From: JAXMEB01 sp046348545
GTDB lineage: Bacteria > Pseudomonadota > Gammaproteobacteria > Berkiellales > Berkiellaceae
Length of the DNA stretch: 64,000 nt
Direction of reading: 5' to 3'
Assembly (NCBI GenBank): GCA_046348545.1
Contig: JAXMEB010000002.1
Coordinates: 124,001 to 188,000 of the forward strand
Part shown: piece after piece, positions 52,347 to 61,072 of the stretch
Position numbering within the stretch: the first letter of the stretch is position 1
How the letters are laid out: each line of letters begins with the position of its first letter
Translations under genes and position numbers: made by a program
The notes under the pieces: model-generated
Told to the model about the DNA's origin: nothing
Seen by the model: only the letters and a program-made list of their open reading frames with translations
Databases searched by the model: none

Positions 52347-53832
52347 CGTCGATTACAGTAACTCCTTCCTCAGGTAGAATCGGTTCTACTGCAGCCAGCT
52401 GCGCCTTAGCGATCTCAAAGTTAGCATCCGATGCGGTTTGATTAAACTGTCGATTATGATGGCGCTGCATCAATACTGATTCGGGGATGTTGAACCTTAA
52501 CGCTTTAATGTCAACTTTTAATTTGCGTGCCAATTCTGTAAAGAGGTTTCTTTGGTCACGACGAATAAAGGTTGCATCTACAATGACCGTTTTCTTTGAC
52601 AGCAGCAATTTCTCGGCAATTTGGCGCAATTCATGGAAAACTTTGTCATGTGCCTCATTGCTATAAAGTTTGGATTGGAGCAGTGGAGAAGAGGGCTCAA
52701 AGGGGGGTAGGCCAAAGAGATGCTTTCGAATGACATCTGAGGAGATTCGAATCGTATGAGTATTATTGAGGAGTTGATTGGTGTAGGTCGTTTTGCCTGA
52801 GCCTGAAACACCGTACGTTAATATCAATTCAGGTTGATGAGCATGCGTATAGGATAACGCCAGATCAATAGAGCTCTTTAAATTATCTTGCAGTCCTTTC
52901 TCAGTTGGACTATTTTTTTCACATTGTTCGATTTGAATGGCGGCTACTTTTGCTCTAACCATGGCACGATAAGACTGATAGAAATTAAGCAGGATCACAC
53001 CATCATAGTCATTGGTAATATCGAGATAGCGATTAACAAAGCGAGAAGCAAGGTCTGGTCTTTGTTTATCTTCTAAGTCCATCGCAAAGAAGCCTACATC
53101 ACTCATAACATCAGTCCAACGAAAACTTTCATTGAATTCGATGCAATCAAAAATCATGGGTTGGTTATTGAAAAGAACCATATTCCCTAGATGTAAATCA
53201 CCATGGCAAGCACGGATATGGCCGTCAGTTTTGCGCTTTGTTAAATGGGGCAGCAGATCTTGATAAGTTGTTTCAACCCATTCTCTAATAGTGTTGAGCT
53301 CATTCAAATATGCTTTTCCTGCTGGCAATTGTGCGGTTGCATCAAAATTATCTCGAACAGGCCTTATAAGACTCTCTGGCGTTCCAAAAATAAGATCAGA
53401 ACAAACTTCAGCAGACTGATGGAATTTTGAAGATAGATCACTGATCGCTTCAATATGTTGAACAGTTAGATCATGATGAGCGATTAAATTTGAGAAAAGT
53501 TGGCTTTGATCGAATGCTCGCATTTTAACAGCATATTCAATCGGAAGGCTTGAGCCACCAAGTTGAGGCGCTTCTAAAGTACCGGAGATGGGAAGAACTT
53601 CTAGATAAAGAGAAGAGGCTAAACGTTTGTTGAGCGCAATTTCAAGTTCACAATAATATTTTCGTTTCTCAAGACTCGTATAATCTATAAATCCAAAATT
53701 GACGGGTTTTTTAATTTTATAAGCATACTCGCCAGATAAAATGACCCAGGAGATATGAGTTTGAAGCAATCGCGTGGGTTGTTCTAGTTTCGCAAGTAGC
53801 GAAGTAATCAGTAGATTTTGTTCCATAATCAT
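52336..53832 (-). CDS. Fused APH-like phosphotransferase and P-loop kinase
   Basis: The 498-residue protein has two domains. Residues about 1-300 form an aminoglycoside-phosphotransferase-like kinase with catalytic HGDLHLGNMV and Mg-binding FDCIEFNE. Residues about 335-498 hold a P-loop kinase (ILTYGVSGSGKTTYTNQLL) with a later VDATFIRRDQRN segment. The pair is known from a widespread predicted small-molecule kinase family whose substrate is not established. It starts 2 bp after hemL and is likely in one operon with thiD and hemL. Confidence 0.88.
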   Translation of the reverse strand: MIMEQNLLITSLLAKLEQPTRLLQTHISWVILSGEYAYKIKKPVNFGFIDYTSLEKRKYYCELEIALNKRLASSLYLEVLPISGTLEAPQLGGSSLPIEYAVKMRAFDQSQLFSNLIAHHDLTVQHIEAISDLSSKFHQSAEVCSDLIFGTPESLIRPVRDNFDATAQLPAGKAYLNELNTIREWVETTYQDLLPHLTKRKTDGHIRACHGDLHLGNMVLFNNQPMIFDCIEFNESFRWTDVMSDVGFFAMDLEDKQRPDLASRFVNRYLDITNDYDGVILLNFYQSYRAMVRAKVAAIQIEQCEKNSPTEKGLQDNLKSSIDLALSYTHAHQPELILTYGVSGSGKTTYTNQLLNNTHTIRISSDVIRKHLFGLPPFEPSSPLLQSKLYSNEAHDKVFHELRQIAEKLLLSKKTVIVDATFIRRDQRNLFTELARKLKVDIKALRFNIPESVLMQRHHNRQFNQTASDANFEIAKAQLAAVEPILPEEGVTVIDVNV

Positions 53833-53834
53833 CC

Positions 53835-55118
53835 TTAGACAAGCGTTTTGAATACCTTTTCAGCCGCATCGAGTGTTTTGTGAATCACGGTTTCGTCATG
53901 TTTGATGGAAACAAACCCCGCTTCAAAGGCACTGGGTGCGAGATAAACGCCTTCTTCTAACATGCCATGGAAGAAATGCTTGAAGCGTTCCACATTTGAT
54001 TTCATGACAGTCTCAAATGAATGAACGGGCGAATCATTAAAATAGAGTCCGAACATACCCGGTACATGGTTGACTTGAACAGAAATCTTGGCTTTTTCTG
54101 CTCTAGCACGAAGGCCGTCGGCAAGCATCGTGGTCTTAGCCGCCAGCTCATCATGGAAACCAGGTTGTTTTCTAATTTTTTCGATGGTTGCTAGCCCCGC
54201 AGCCATGGTCACTGGATTACCTGATAGGGTGCCTGCTTGATAGACAGCACCTAAAGGGGCCAAACAAGACATATATTGAGCACAACCACCAATCGCGCCG
54301 ACCGGCATGCCGCCACCAATGATTTTCCCAAAAGTGCTTAAATCAGGTGTTATTTTATAATAAGCTTGTGCTCCGCCAAGTGCTAATCTAAAGCCGGTCA
54401 TGACCTCATCAAATATGAGTAATGTGCCTTCTTCTGTGCACAGTGTCCTTAAATCTTCTAGAAAACCGGGTACTGGCGGCACACAATTCATATTGCCTGC
54501 AACAGGCTCTAGAATAATAGCTGCAATTTGATTTTTATATTGCTTGAAAGCCGCTTGAACAGATTCAATACAGTTGTAGGTGAGATTCAATGTATTAGCC
54601 GTAATGCCAGTCGGTATGCCTGGAGAGCTGGGATGACCTAATGTGAGAGCGCCAGATCCTGCTTTTACAAGTAAACTATCGTTGTGCCCATGATAACAAC
54701 CTTCAAATTTCACAATCAGATCGCGTTGTGTGATGGCCCGTGCCATTCGAATCGCAGTCATCGTTGCTTCAGTACCAGAATTCACCATACGGACCATTTC
54801 AACAGAAGGAACACTCTCACAAATCGCTTCAGCCAATTTAATTTCAAGCACGGTGGGTGCACCAAACGATAATCCTTTATTCACCGCATCATGGACACTT
54901 TGAATCACATCAGGATCTTGATGACCTAAAATCATGGGCCCCCACGAACCAACGTAATCGATATAAGAACGGTTATCGACATCAAATAAAAAAGCCCCTT
55001 CACTTCGCTCGAAAAAGATAGGATCACCACCAACGCCTTTAAATGCCCGGACAGGTGAATTGACTCCGCCAGGAATGATTTGTTTTGCGCGTTTGAAGCA
55101 AAGAGTTGATTGTTGCAT
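53835..55118 (-). CDS. hemL: Glutamate-1-semialdehyde 2,1-aminomutase
   Basis: HemL makes 5-aminolevulinate for tetrapyrroles by the C5 route. PLP lysine is in TFGKIIGGGMPVGAIGG; GGVNSPVRAFKGVGG at the N-terminus, MVNSGTEATMTAIR and LIFDEVMTGFRL are characteristic. Length 427 is standard. It is downstream of thiD and upstream of the fused kinase. Confidence 0.97.
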   Translation of the reverse strand: MQQSTLCFKRAKQIIPGGVNSPVRAFKGVGGDPIFFERSEGAFLFDVDNRSYIDYVGSWGPMILGHQDPDVIQSVHDAVNKGLSFGAPTVLEIKLAEAICESVPSVEMVRMVNSGTEATMTAIRMARAITQRDLIVKFEGCYHGHNDSLLVKAGSGALTLGHPSSPGIPTGITANTLNLTYNCIESVQAAFKQYKNQIAAIILEPVAGNMNCVPPVPGFLEDLRTLCTEEGTLLIFDEVMTGFRLALGGAQAYYKITPDLSTFGKIIGGGMPVGAIGGCAQYMSCLAPLGAVYQAGTLSGNPVTMAAGLATIEKIRKQPGFHDELAAKTTMLADGLRARAEKAKISVQVNHVPGMFGLYFNDSPVHSFETVMKSNVERFKHFFHGMLEEGVYLAPSAFEAGFVSIKHDETVIHKTLDAAEKVFKTLV

Positions 55119-55142
55119 GAGGTTACTTCTCCGATAATAAAG

Positions 55143-55976
55143 TCAAGCTTTTCTTAATAATGTGTCGTATTCAAGCTGAGATTCACGTGCCCAGAAGAGT
55201 CTATTTAAAAGCGGTTTGCCCATGCCAACTCTATACGCTTTCTTCAAACACTCATACGCGTATTGTTGCGCCTTGTGAACGGCTGAAGACGTAGGAAGCC
55301 CTTGCGCTAGTAGAGCTGAAATGCCGGTTGATAAAGTGCACCGAAAACCCAAATAATCATTTTGAATAATATCCCACTGAAAAGATTCCAAGCATCGGTA
55401 ATTTCCATAGAAACTATTCAAAACCTTCCGATCTTTTGTTTGTCCCCCGGTGAGTAAAATATAGTCGGCTCCCTGCCCCATCATCTCTTGAGCACAGGCG
55501 TCTAAAGTATCGGCTTGGGGGCTGAGCGCTTTAGCTTCAGTAGCATCTGGGATACAGATGGTGGTGAGAGGCATTAATAGTGCGATGAGCGCTTCGCACA
55601 TTTCTGCATCAAAATGAAGGCGATTATTTTCAGAGTGCAAGACAGGATCTAGCACCACAGGGATATTAGGATAATCTTTTAAAATACTGTGAAGGGCACG
55701 AACATTAGCAACGGAGCCTAACATCCCAATTTTGATGGCAGCAATCGGCATATCTTGAAGTACAGCGCGGGCTTGCTCAACTACCAGCAGATTTGGGATA
55801 GCACTGATTTTGTAGCAAGTCGTCGTATCTTGAACCGAAATAGCGGTGATAACCGGAACACAATGACATCCTAATGAACCCAAGGTCTCGATATCCGCTT
55901 GTATCCCAGATCCGCCGCAGGGATCATTGCTTGAAAAAGACATCACGATTGGTACAGTGTGGGCTCGGTTAAACAT
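55143..55976 (-). CDS. thiD: HMP/HMP-P kinase, ThiD-like
   Basis: ThiD phosphorylates HMP and HMP-P for thiamine synthesis. The ribokinase-like fold shows PCGGSGIQADIETLGSLG, IKIGMLGSVANV and VLDPVLHS. Two motifs deviate: the usual AGSDPSGGAGIQ start reads FSSNDPCGGSGIQ, and the anion-hole GTGCTLS is GFRCTLS, with the catalytic Cys kept. A later ALLAQGL follows. It is therefore ThiD-like with slightly unusual motifs; activity is plausible but not certain. Length 277. Confidence 0.85.
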   Translation of the reverse strand: MFNRAHTVPIVMSFSSNDPCGGSGIQADIETLGSLGCHCVPVITAISVQDTTTCYKISAIPNLLVVEQARAVLQDMPIAAIKIGMLGSVANVRALHSILKDYPNIPVVLDPVLHSENNRLHFDAEMCEALIALLMPLTTICIPDATEAKALSPQADTLDACAQEMMGQGADYILLTGGQTKDRKVLNSFYGNYRCLESFQWDIIQNDYLGFRCTLSTGISALLAQGLPTSSAVHKAQQYAYECLKKAYRVGMGKPLLNRLFWARESQLEYDTLLRKA

Positions 55977-56100
55977 TTATTCAGCCTTCTAAGTTGTATC
56001 TCCATTACTCGGCTATTTTATCACATTTTGTGATTTCACTTGGATGTGTATTCTGTGAGACAATTCAGCCGAGAAACTTTTATGTAAGTTAGGGGGCTTG

Positions 56101-56265
56101 ATGAAGCGCTATATGTGTTTACTGTGTGGTTATATTTATGATGAAAAATTAGGATGGCCTGAGGATGGGATCCCTGCAGGGACTAAATGGGAAGAGGTCC
56201 CTATGACCTGGCGTTGCCCAGAATGTGGTGCTATCAAAGACGACTTTGAAATGATTGAAATCTAA
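56101..56265 (+). CDS. rubA: Rubredoxin
   Basis: 54 residues (stop at 56265): MKRYMCLLCGYIYDEKLG begins the protein and WRCPECGAIKDDF ends it, giving two CxxCG knuckles that bind one iron. It is a small electron carrier. AGGGGG lies four to five bases before the ATG. The last 4 bp overlap the convergent hemJ gene. Rubredoxin-hemJ proximity is plausible if both take part in redox or heme-related steps; this is inference. Confidence 0.95.
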   Translation: MKRYMCLLCGYIYDEKLGWPEDGIPAGTKWEEVPMTWRCPECGAIKDDFEMIEI

Positions 56266-56696
56266 AACGGTCTAAAAACAGCCAACAGGACGATACTAAG
56301 TAAAAATAAGAGAGGGATCTCATTCGCTATTTTGTAAAACTTTGCGCCTCGACGATTGACTTTCTTCTTAAACCGCTTAACGACTTGACCGCACCAAGCG
56401 TGGTATGCAAGTAAAATAAAAATTAACGTCAATTTAGCATGTAACCAACCAGCTTGTTTGAAGTAATCCAATCCTAGCGTTACGATTAGTGCGCCGCCCA
56501 ATATCAAAGTTGCAATAGCGCTAGGGGTCATGATGCCCCAATACAAACGTCTTTCCATGGTGCAAAATCGATCATAATGTACAGTAGCAGTCAGCGGATC
56601 GACTTGGGTATGATAAACAAATAAACGTGGTAGGTAAAAAAGACCACAAAACCAGGCTATCATAGTAACGAGATGGAACGCTTTTAACCACAACAT
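56262..56696 (-). CDS. hemJ: Protoporphyrinogen IX oxidase HemJ
   Basis: HemJ oxidises protoporphyrinogen IX in the membrane. The 144 residues have four hydrophobic helices, WLKAFHLVTMIAWFCGLFYLPRLFVY with the conserved His, and KLTLIFILLAYHAWCG with the later His; the LPRLFVYH motif is diagnostic. It shares a convergent 4-bp overlap with rubA. hemL is 1.1 kb away, on the same strand. Confidence 0.94.
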   Translation of the reverse strand: MLWLKAFHLVTMIAWFCGLFYLPRLFVYHTQVDPLTATVHYDRFCTMERRLYWGIMTPSAIATLILGGALIVTLGLDYFKQAGWLHAKLTLIFILLAYHAWCGQVVKRFKKKVNRRGAKFYKIANEIPLLFLLSIVLLAVFRPF

Positions 56697-56803
56697 GAAA
56701 TTACGCTTGCTAAGTGTCTATCAAACCCATTATTTTAGAGGTTATTATCCCGGCGTAAAGAGCCAATGATATTTAAGTTTGCTAACAAGCAAGGAGAGAT
56801 CGC

Positions 56804-57313
56804 ATGTGGGGTAGCCGAACACCAACATTAAAAAACCAGCTCATTGATTCGTTAATTGGTGAGAGTTGTAAAGTGGTGGGCGATGTTTATTTTGAAGGTG
56901 AACTCCATGTTGATGGATTCATTCAAGGCAATATTTACGCCAAGCCAGGCAAAGAAGCCACTATTATTGTTGGTGAATCTGGTTGCGTCGAAGGTGAAGT
57001 CGTTTCGCCAGTTGTTGTGATCAACGGCGCCGTTATTGGGGATGTCAGAGCTTCCCGAAAATTGCATTTGGGTGAAAGCTCAAAAGTGGAAGGGACTGTC
57101 TATTATCATCTGATTGAAATGGAAGTTGGTGCTGAGATTAATGGTGCACTGAATAAGTTGCAAGGCATTGAAGTGGAAGAGCCGTTGGCTGAGCTTCATA
57201 TGAACGAAGATCTAGATCGACCATTACTTGAATCTCAAACCAAAAACATCCTTGATAAAATTCTTAGGAAGAAAGAAAAAAATATTGAATCTGCAGAAGA
57301 GGCTGCATTTTAG
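56804..57313 (+). CDS. Bactofilin (polymer-forming cytoskeletal protein)
   Basis: Bactofilins form beta-helical filaments that organise cell shape and wall enzymes. The DUF583 core runs from about residue 20 to 120 with regular turns: GDVYFEGELHVDGFIQGNIY, GCVEGEVVSPVVVINGAVIGDV, KVEGTVYYHLIEMEVGAEI. The C-terminal tail is charged. AAGGAGAG precedes the ATG. It is followed at 36 bp by erpA. Confidence 0.93.
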   Translation: MWGSRTPTLKNQLIDSLIGESCKVVGDVYFEGELHVDGFIQGNIYAKPGKEATIIVGESGCVEGEVVSPVVVINGAVIGDVRASRKLHLGESSKVEGTVYYHLIEMEVGAEINGALNKLQGIEVEEPLAELHMNEDLDRPLLESQTKNILDKILRKKEKNIESAEEAAF

Positions 57314-57349
57314 TTTGACAGACAAATTGCAGGCCGCGATAATAGAGTG

Positions 57350-57715
57350 ATGAGCCAAGAATTACCACTTTCAATGACAGATGCTGCGTTTAAGCGCATA
57401 CATCATCTTATGTCTGAAAAAGGTAATTACAACTTAAAATTGCGTATATACATCATTGGTGGCGGTTGCGCAGGCTTTCAGTACGGTTTTAATTTTGTCG
57501 AAGCCCCTGAGCCCGATGATTTGCAAATGACTTTTCATAAGCCCGATCAAACAGACGTGGGTGTTACCGTTGTCATCGACCACATGAGCATGATGTATTT
57601 AACGGGTTCACAAATTGACTACAAAGTGTCTTTAAAAGGCTCTCAATTCTCCATCCAAAATCCCAACGCTCAGACAACGTGTGGTTGTGGTTCTTCTTTC
57701 TCATTAAATGTGTGA
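57350..57715 (+). CDS. erpA: Iron-sulfur cluster insertion protein ErpA
   Basis: ErpA is an A-type carrier that delivers Fe-S clusters to apo-proteins. The three cluster Cys residues are in GGGCAGFQYGF and the C-terminal TTCGCGSSF. Length 121. GTG 57347 and ATG 57350 are both possible starts; ATG was chosen (MSQELPLSMTDAAFKR). Confidence 0.95.
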   Translation: MSQELPLSMTDAAFKRIHHLMSEKGNYNLKLRIYIIGGGCAGFQYGFNFVEAPEPDDLQMTFHKPDQTDVGVTVVIDHMSMMYLTGSQIDYKVSLKGSQFSIQNPNAQTTCGCGSSFSLNV

Positions 57716-57803
57716 CTCATAAAGCTAGCTACCCTTCTTTATTTGACACCTGACTGATGAGCCAATAGAATTCATCTTTTTTTATAAGTTCTGAGAAAAC
57801 CAG

Positions 57804-59912
57804 GTGAATCAAGATCTTATTCAAGCGCTCGAGCAAGCGAATTATCATGCCGCAAAATTATTACTGCAGCAGGGTGCTGATCCCAATGCGCGTGGGGAAG
57901 AGGGGGGGCAGGCGCTTGAAATTGCTATCATGACAGGGCCAGAGTATCTGAAGTTATTATTAGATCACGGAGCAACCATTAGAAGTGATTCTGGGTTATC
58001 ACCGGTCATGTTGGCTTATCTCGTCAAGCAATACACTTGTATTGAACTGTTGGTACAAAGAAAGCCAGATTTAATCTCGGAAATTCAATCTGAGCAAGGA
58101 CCATTCTTTTCTGCTATACGTAATCAAAATCGAGAGGCCGTTAAAGCAATGATGCAATGGATTGATCGTCCCGAGGAAACGCTTGGTTATACGCCTTTAC
58201 ATCGTGCTGTTGAAAATCATGATATTCCTTTACTAGAAAATTCTTTAGCCTATCTTAACCAAACTGATCGATTTGGTTTCACGGCACTGCATTTAGCGGT
58301 TTTGAACCAGGATCTAGAAATGGTGAGATTATTGCTCGCGGCAGGTGCAGATAAAGAAATTAAGACCCCCAAAGGTCTGACAGCCTACGAACTAGCAAAT
58401 CAAAGCACTTCAAGCAAAATGTTGGAAGCTTTTGGAGAAAAAAAACTTATCTCACAAAATGAGCTTGAAGTACTTATTCAGAGAATTTATTGGGAGGGGG
58501 GCGATCGATCGCTGTCAAACGTGTTGAAAAGTGCGGGTTTCGATACCATTTTAAAAGACATTGATTTAGGATATTTGAGTTATTTTATAGGGGTACTAGA
58601 TACTCATGATATTGATTTTATAGGATGTCATTTTAGAGGGGGGGTTAACAATTTTGAATTTTCTGGAAGAGTTGAGAATAGTGAGTTTAGTGATTTCCAC
58701 TGTTTGAACTGTGTTTTCGATCCCGGCACACTAATTTATAATTCTACTTTCAAAAACAGCATCATTTCTTATTCAGATTTACATCATGCGGCATGGATGA
58801 GTAACGAATTCTTCTATACCCAAATAGTCAATAACTATTTCCATCATGCTTCATTATATGACAATCATTTTTACGGCACGAGCATTTTAAACAATACATA
58901 TGTTGGTTCCTATCAGGGTCAAAATGAATTTATTCAATCTGAGCTGGACTTTGAGGATTCTTCAGTTAGAACACAGCCCTTAATTGGTCTTCTGGGAGAG
59001 GTTCTTGAATTGAGTATTTTTTCGGAACCAGGATTTATGGCGGCAGAGCCTTACTTGAGAATTAAAGAGAGTGGGGCCATTCCTCAGATTATCTCTAGAG
59101 GTGAGATTAATTTATTAATTGAAAAACGTATTGAGCATCTTACAGTCGAGAAAGAAGTAAAATCAATTATTAATACTATTGATAGAAAAAATCCATTGAT
59201 GAGTATTACGGAGAGTGTGTTACAGGCTGATTTGCCAGGGATTAAGATTGTTAAAAGCTATGCTAAATTATATTCAGAACATTTAGATGCTCTTTGGATC
59301 CCCGGTGGGCCTGACGTTTATGCAGGATTTTATGGACAGGCAGATAGCTCCTCATGGGGAATTGTTGAGGATTTATTTGAATTAGCATTGATCAACGAAA
59401 TGTTGTTACAAAACAAACCCATTATAGGGGTTTGTCATGGCGCACAAATTTTGAATGTATATTTTGGCGGAACTTTACTACAACATGTTGACGGTCATGC
59501 TGGTGTGGTTCAAGCTGTTGAGGTGGTTCATCCCATGGGACGTTTAGGAGGGGGGATCGTTGGAGAAACTGTCTCAGGCTACTCTAATCATCATCAAGCG
59601 ATTGATCGCTTGGCAGAATCGCTTGAAGTGGTTGCACAATATGATGGGGTTATTAAGGCGGCCCAAGGCAAAGAAATCCCGGTGTGGCTCACTCAATTCC
59701 ACCCTGAATATTTGTTGGATGATAACAATCAAAAAGTGCTAGATGCTTTTTTTGATGCAGCTAAAAAGCATCGACAAGCGCAGCTTGAGCCCCTTCAACT
59801 AAATGATGTGTTGGAGATGCCGACACTAGTCTCTGATACGTTGGCCGCTCACCAACCCATGTTGACACAGACTTTGGAGTTACACCCTATTTCGATTGAG
59901 CCATTTGGTTAA
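57804..59912 (+). CDS. Ankyrin - pentapeptide-like - class I glutamine-amidotransferase fusion
   Basis: A 702-residue fusion of unknown function. Residues about 1-215 are ankyrin repeats (LLLQQGADPNARGEE, FTALHLAVLNQDLEMVRLLLAAGAD). Residues about 265-375 look like a pentapeptide-type beta helix: repeating five-residue steps in GCHFRGGVNNFEFSG and NEFFYTQIVNNYFHHASLYD. The C-terminal part (about 465-650) is a peptidase-C26 type glutaminase: WIPGGPDVYAGFYG, nucleophile GVCHGAQILN, and H/E in TQFHPEY, all intact. The start is GTG 57804 with no strong ribosome site. Ankyrin and pentapeptide repeats are common in Legionellales effectors, so export is possible, but not shown. Confidence 0.9.
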   Translation: MNQDLIQALEQANYHAAKLLLQQGADPNARGEEGGQALEIAIMTGPEYLKLLLDHGATIRSDSGLSPVMLAYLVKQYTCIELLVQRKPDLISEIQSEQGPFFSAIRNQNREAVKAMMQWIDRPEETLGYTPLHRAVENHDIPLLENSLAYLNQTDRFGFTALHLAVLNQDLEMVRLLLAAGADKEIKTPKGLTAYELANQSTSSKMLEAFGEKKLISQNELEVLIQRIYWEGGDRSLSNVLKSAGFDTILKDIDLGYLSYFIGVLDTHDIDFIGCHFRGGVNNFEFSGRVENSEFSDFHCLNCVFDPGTLIYNSTFKNSIISYSDLHHAAWMSNEFFYTQIVNNYFHHASLYDNHFYGTSILNNTYVGSYQGQNEFIQSELDFEDSSVRTQPLIGLLGEVLELSIFSEPGFMAAEPYLRIKESGAIPQIISRGEINLLIEKRIEHLTVEKEVKSIINTIDRKNPLMSITESVLQADLPGIKIVKSYAKLYSEHLDALWIPGGPDVYAGFYGQADSSSWGIVEDLFELALINEMLLQNKPIIGVCHGAQILNVYFGGTLLQHVDGHAGVVQAVEVVHPMGRLGGGIVGETVSGYSNHHQAIDRLAESLEVVAQYDGVIKAAQGKEIPVWLTQFHPEYLLDDNNQKVLDAFFDAAKKHRQAQLEPLQLNDVLEMPTLVSDTLAAHQPMLTQTLELHPISIEPFG

Positions 59913-61045
59913 GAAATTGAAATTCCAATTATTTTACCAATCGAAAAAGTGATGAGTGCGGCAAGGAGGCCGAAAATGACTTGTCTGCTACCGGCGTAGA
60001 GGATACTCTTTCCTGTAAACACTGTAATAAAAGCGCCAAAGCAAAAAAGTGCAAGGCTGCTGAATACTAAGCTAATCATCGGAGCTTGAGAACCAATAGG
60101 AATAAGGAAAGGTAAAAGTGGTATCAGAGCGCCAAACGAAAACAATAAGAATGAAGCTGTAGCGGCTTTCCAGGCTGATCCCCCTAAAGTGTCAATGTCA
60201 ATTGCCAACTCTTCTTTGATGAGGGTTTCTAAGGCTTGATCTTTGTGTTCAAATACTTCGGTTGTAAGACGCTTTGCTTCATCTTCTTGCATGCCTTTTG
60301 CTTGGTAAAGTAATATAAGTTCGCTCTTTTCTTCTTCTGGTGAAGCCTCTAACTCTTCAGCTTCAATGTCGATCTGTCGTTGATAGAGCTCACGCGCACT
60401 TTGTACCGAAAGCCACTCTCCCAAGGCCATTGAGATCGCGCCTGCAACGAGACCTGCAATCCCTGCGATGATAATCGGCTCTTGTCCGTGTGTTGCGCCT
60501 GCAACACCCATCACCAAGCTCAAATTTGAGACCAACCCATCATTCGCGCCAAGTACAGAAGCTCTCAATTCGTTACCGCCAATAGTTCTATGCTTTCCTT
60601 CAAATTGAGACAGAATTTTTCCATTTCCGGTTTGTGGCTTTCGTTTCAAAATAGATTGAATAATATTGAAATGTAGATTTTCATGACCGGAAAGTTGTTC
60701 TCCTTTTTTCAATTTCTCTTTTTGAATGCGATCCGTTATCAGTGCTTCAGTGCTGACCACATTCGATAATATAATATTATTGCCCATATATTGACTTAAG
60801 AAGACCAGTAATTGCGCTCTTCTGCTCGGGGTGGGCTTCTTAAAGGAAGGAGAGTGTTCTTGCATGCGAGACATAAATTTTTGAGCATGAAGATCTTCAA
60901 TGTCAGCCATTTTACGAAAGATCTCTGCTAAATCAGATTCTTGAGTCCGCAGAGCAAGGCTGCGGTATAAATATGCAGTATCGACTTCAGTTTGAATCTG
61001 TTGTTTTAATTTATTCATTAAGAAGAGCCGATCAAGACTAATCAT
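59909..61045 (-). CDS. MbfA-type ferritin-like/VIT1 membrane iron exporter
   Basis: The protein joins an N-terminal ferritin-like (erythrin) domain, about 1-160, to a C-terminal VIT1/CCC1 membrane domain (about 175-378) with five hydrophobic helices and GANDGLVSNLSLVMGVAGA. Ferritin-type ligands are seen in EVDTAYLYR and MADIEDLHAQKF. This is the MbfA arrangement of alphaproteobacteria, which exports iron and protects from iron or peroxide stress. Start at ATG 61045, or at 61018 (MNKLKQQIQTEV); no clear ribosome site at either. The last 4 bp overlap the ankyrin fusion gene (convergent). Confidence 0.88.
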   Translation of the reverse strand: MISLDRLFLMNKLKQQIQTEVDTAYLYRSLALRTQESDLAEIFRKMADIEDLHAQKFMSRMQEHSPSFKKPTPSRRAQLLVFLSQYMGNNIILSNVVSTEALITDRIQKEKLKKGEQLSGHENLHFNIIQSILKRKPQTGNGKILSQFEGKHRTIGGNELRASVLGANDGLVSNLSLVMGVAGATHGQEPIIIAGIAGLVAGAISMALGEWLSVQSARELYQRQIDIEAEELEASPEEEKSELILLYQAKGMQEDEAKRLTTEVFEHKDQALETLIKEELAIDIDTLGGSAWKAATASFLLFSFGALIPLLPFLIPIGSQAPMISLVFSSLALFCFGAFITVFTGKSILYAGSRQVIFGLLAALITFSIGKIIGISIS

Positions 61046-61072
61046 TATTTATCGGCTTTTTCATCAAAATTC

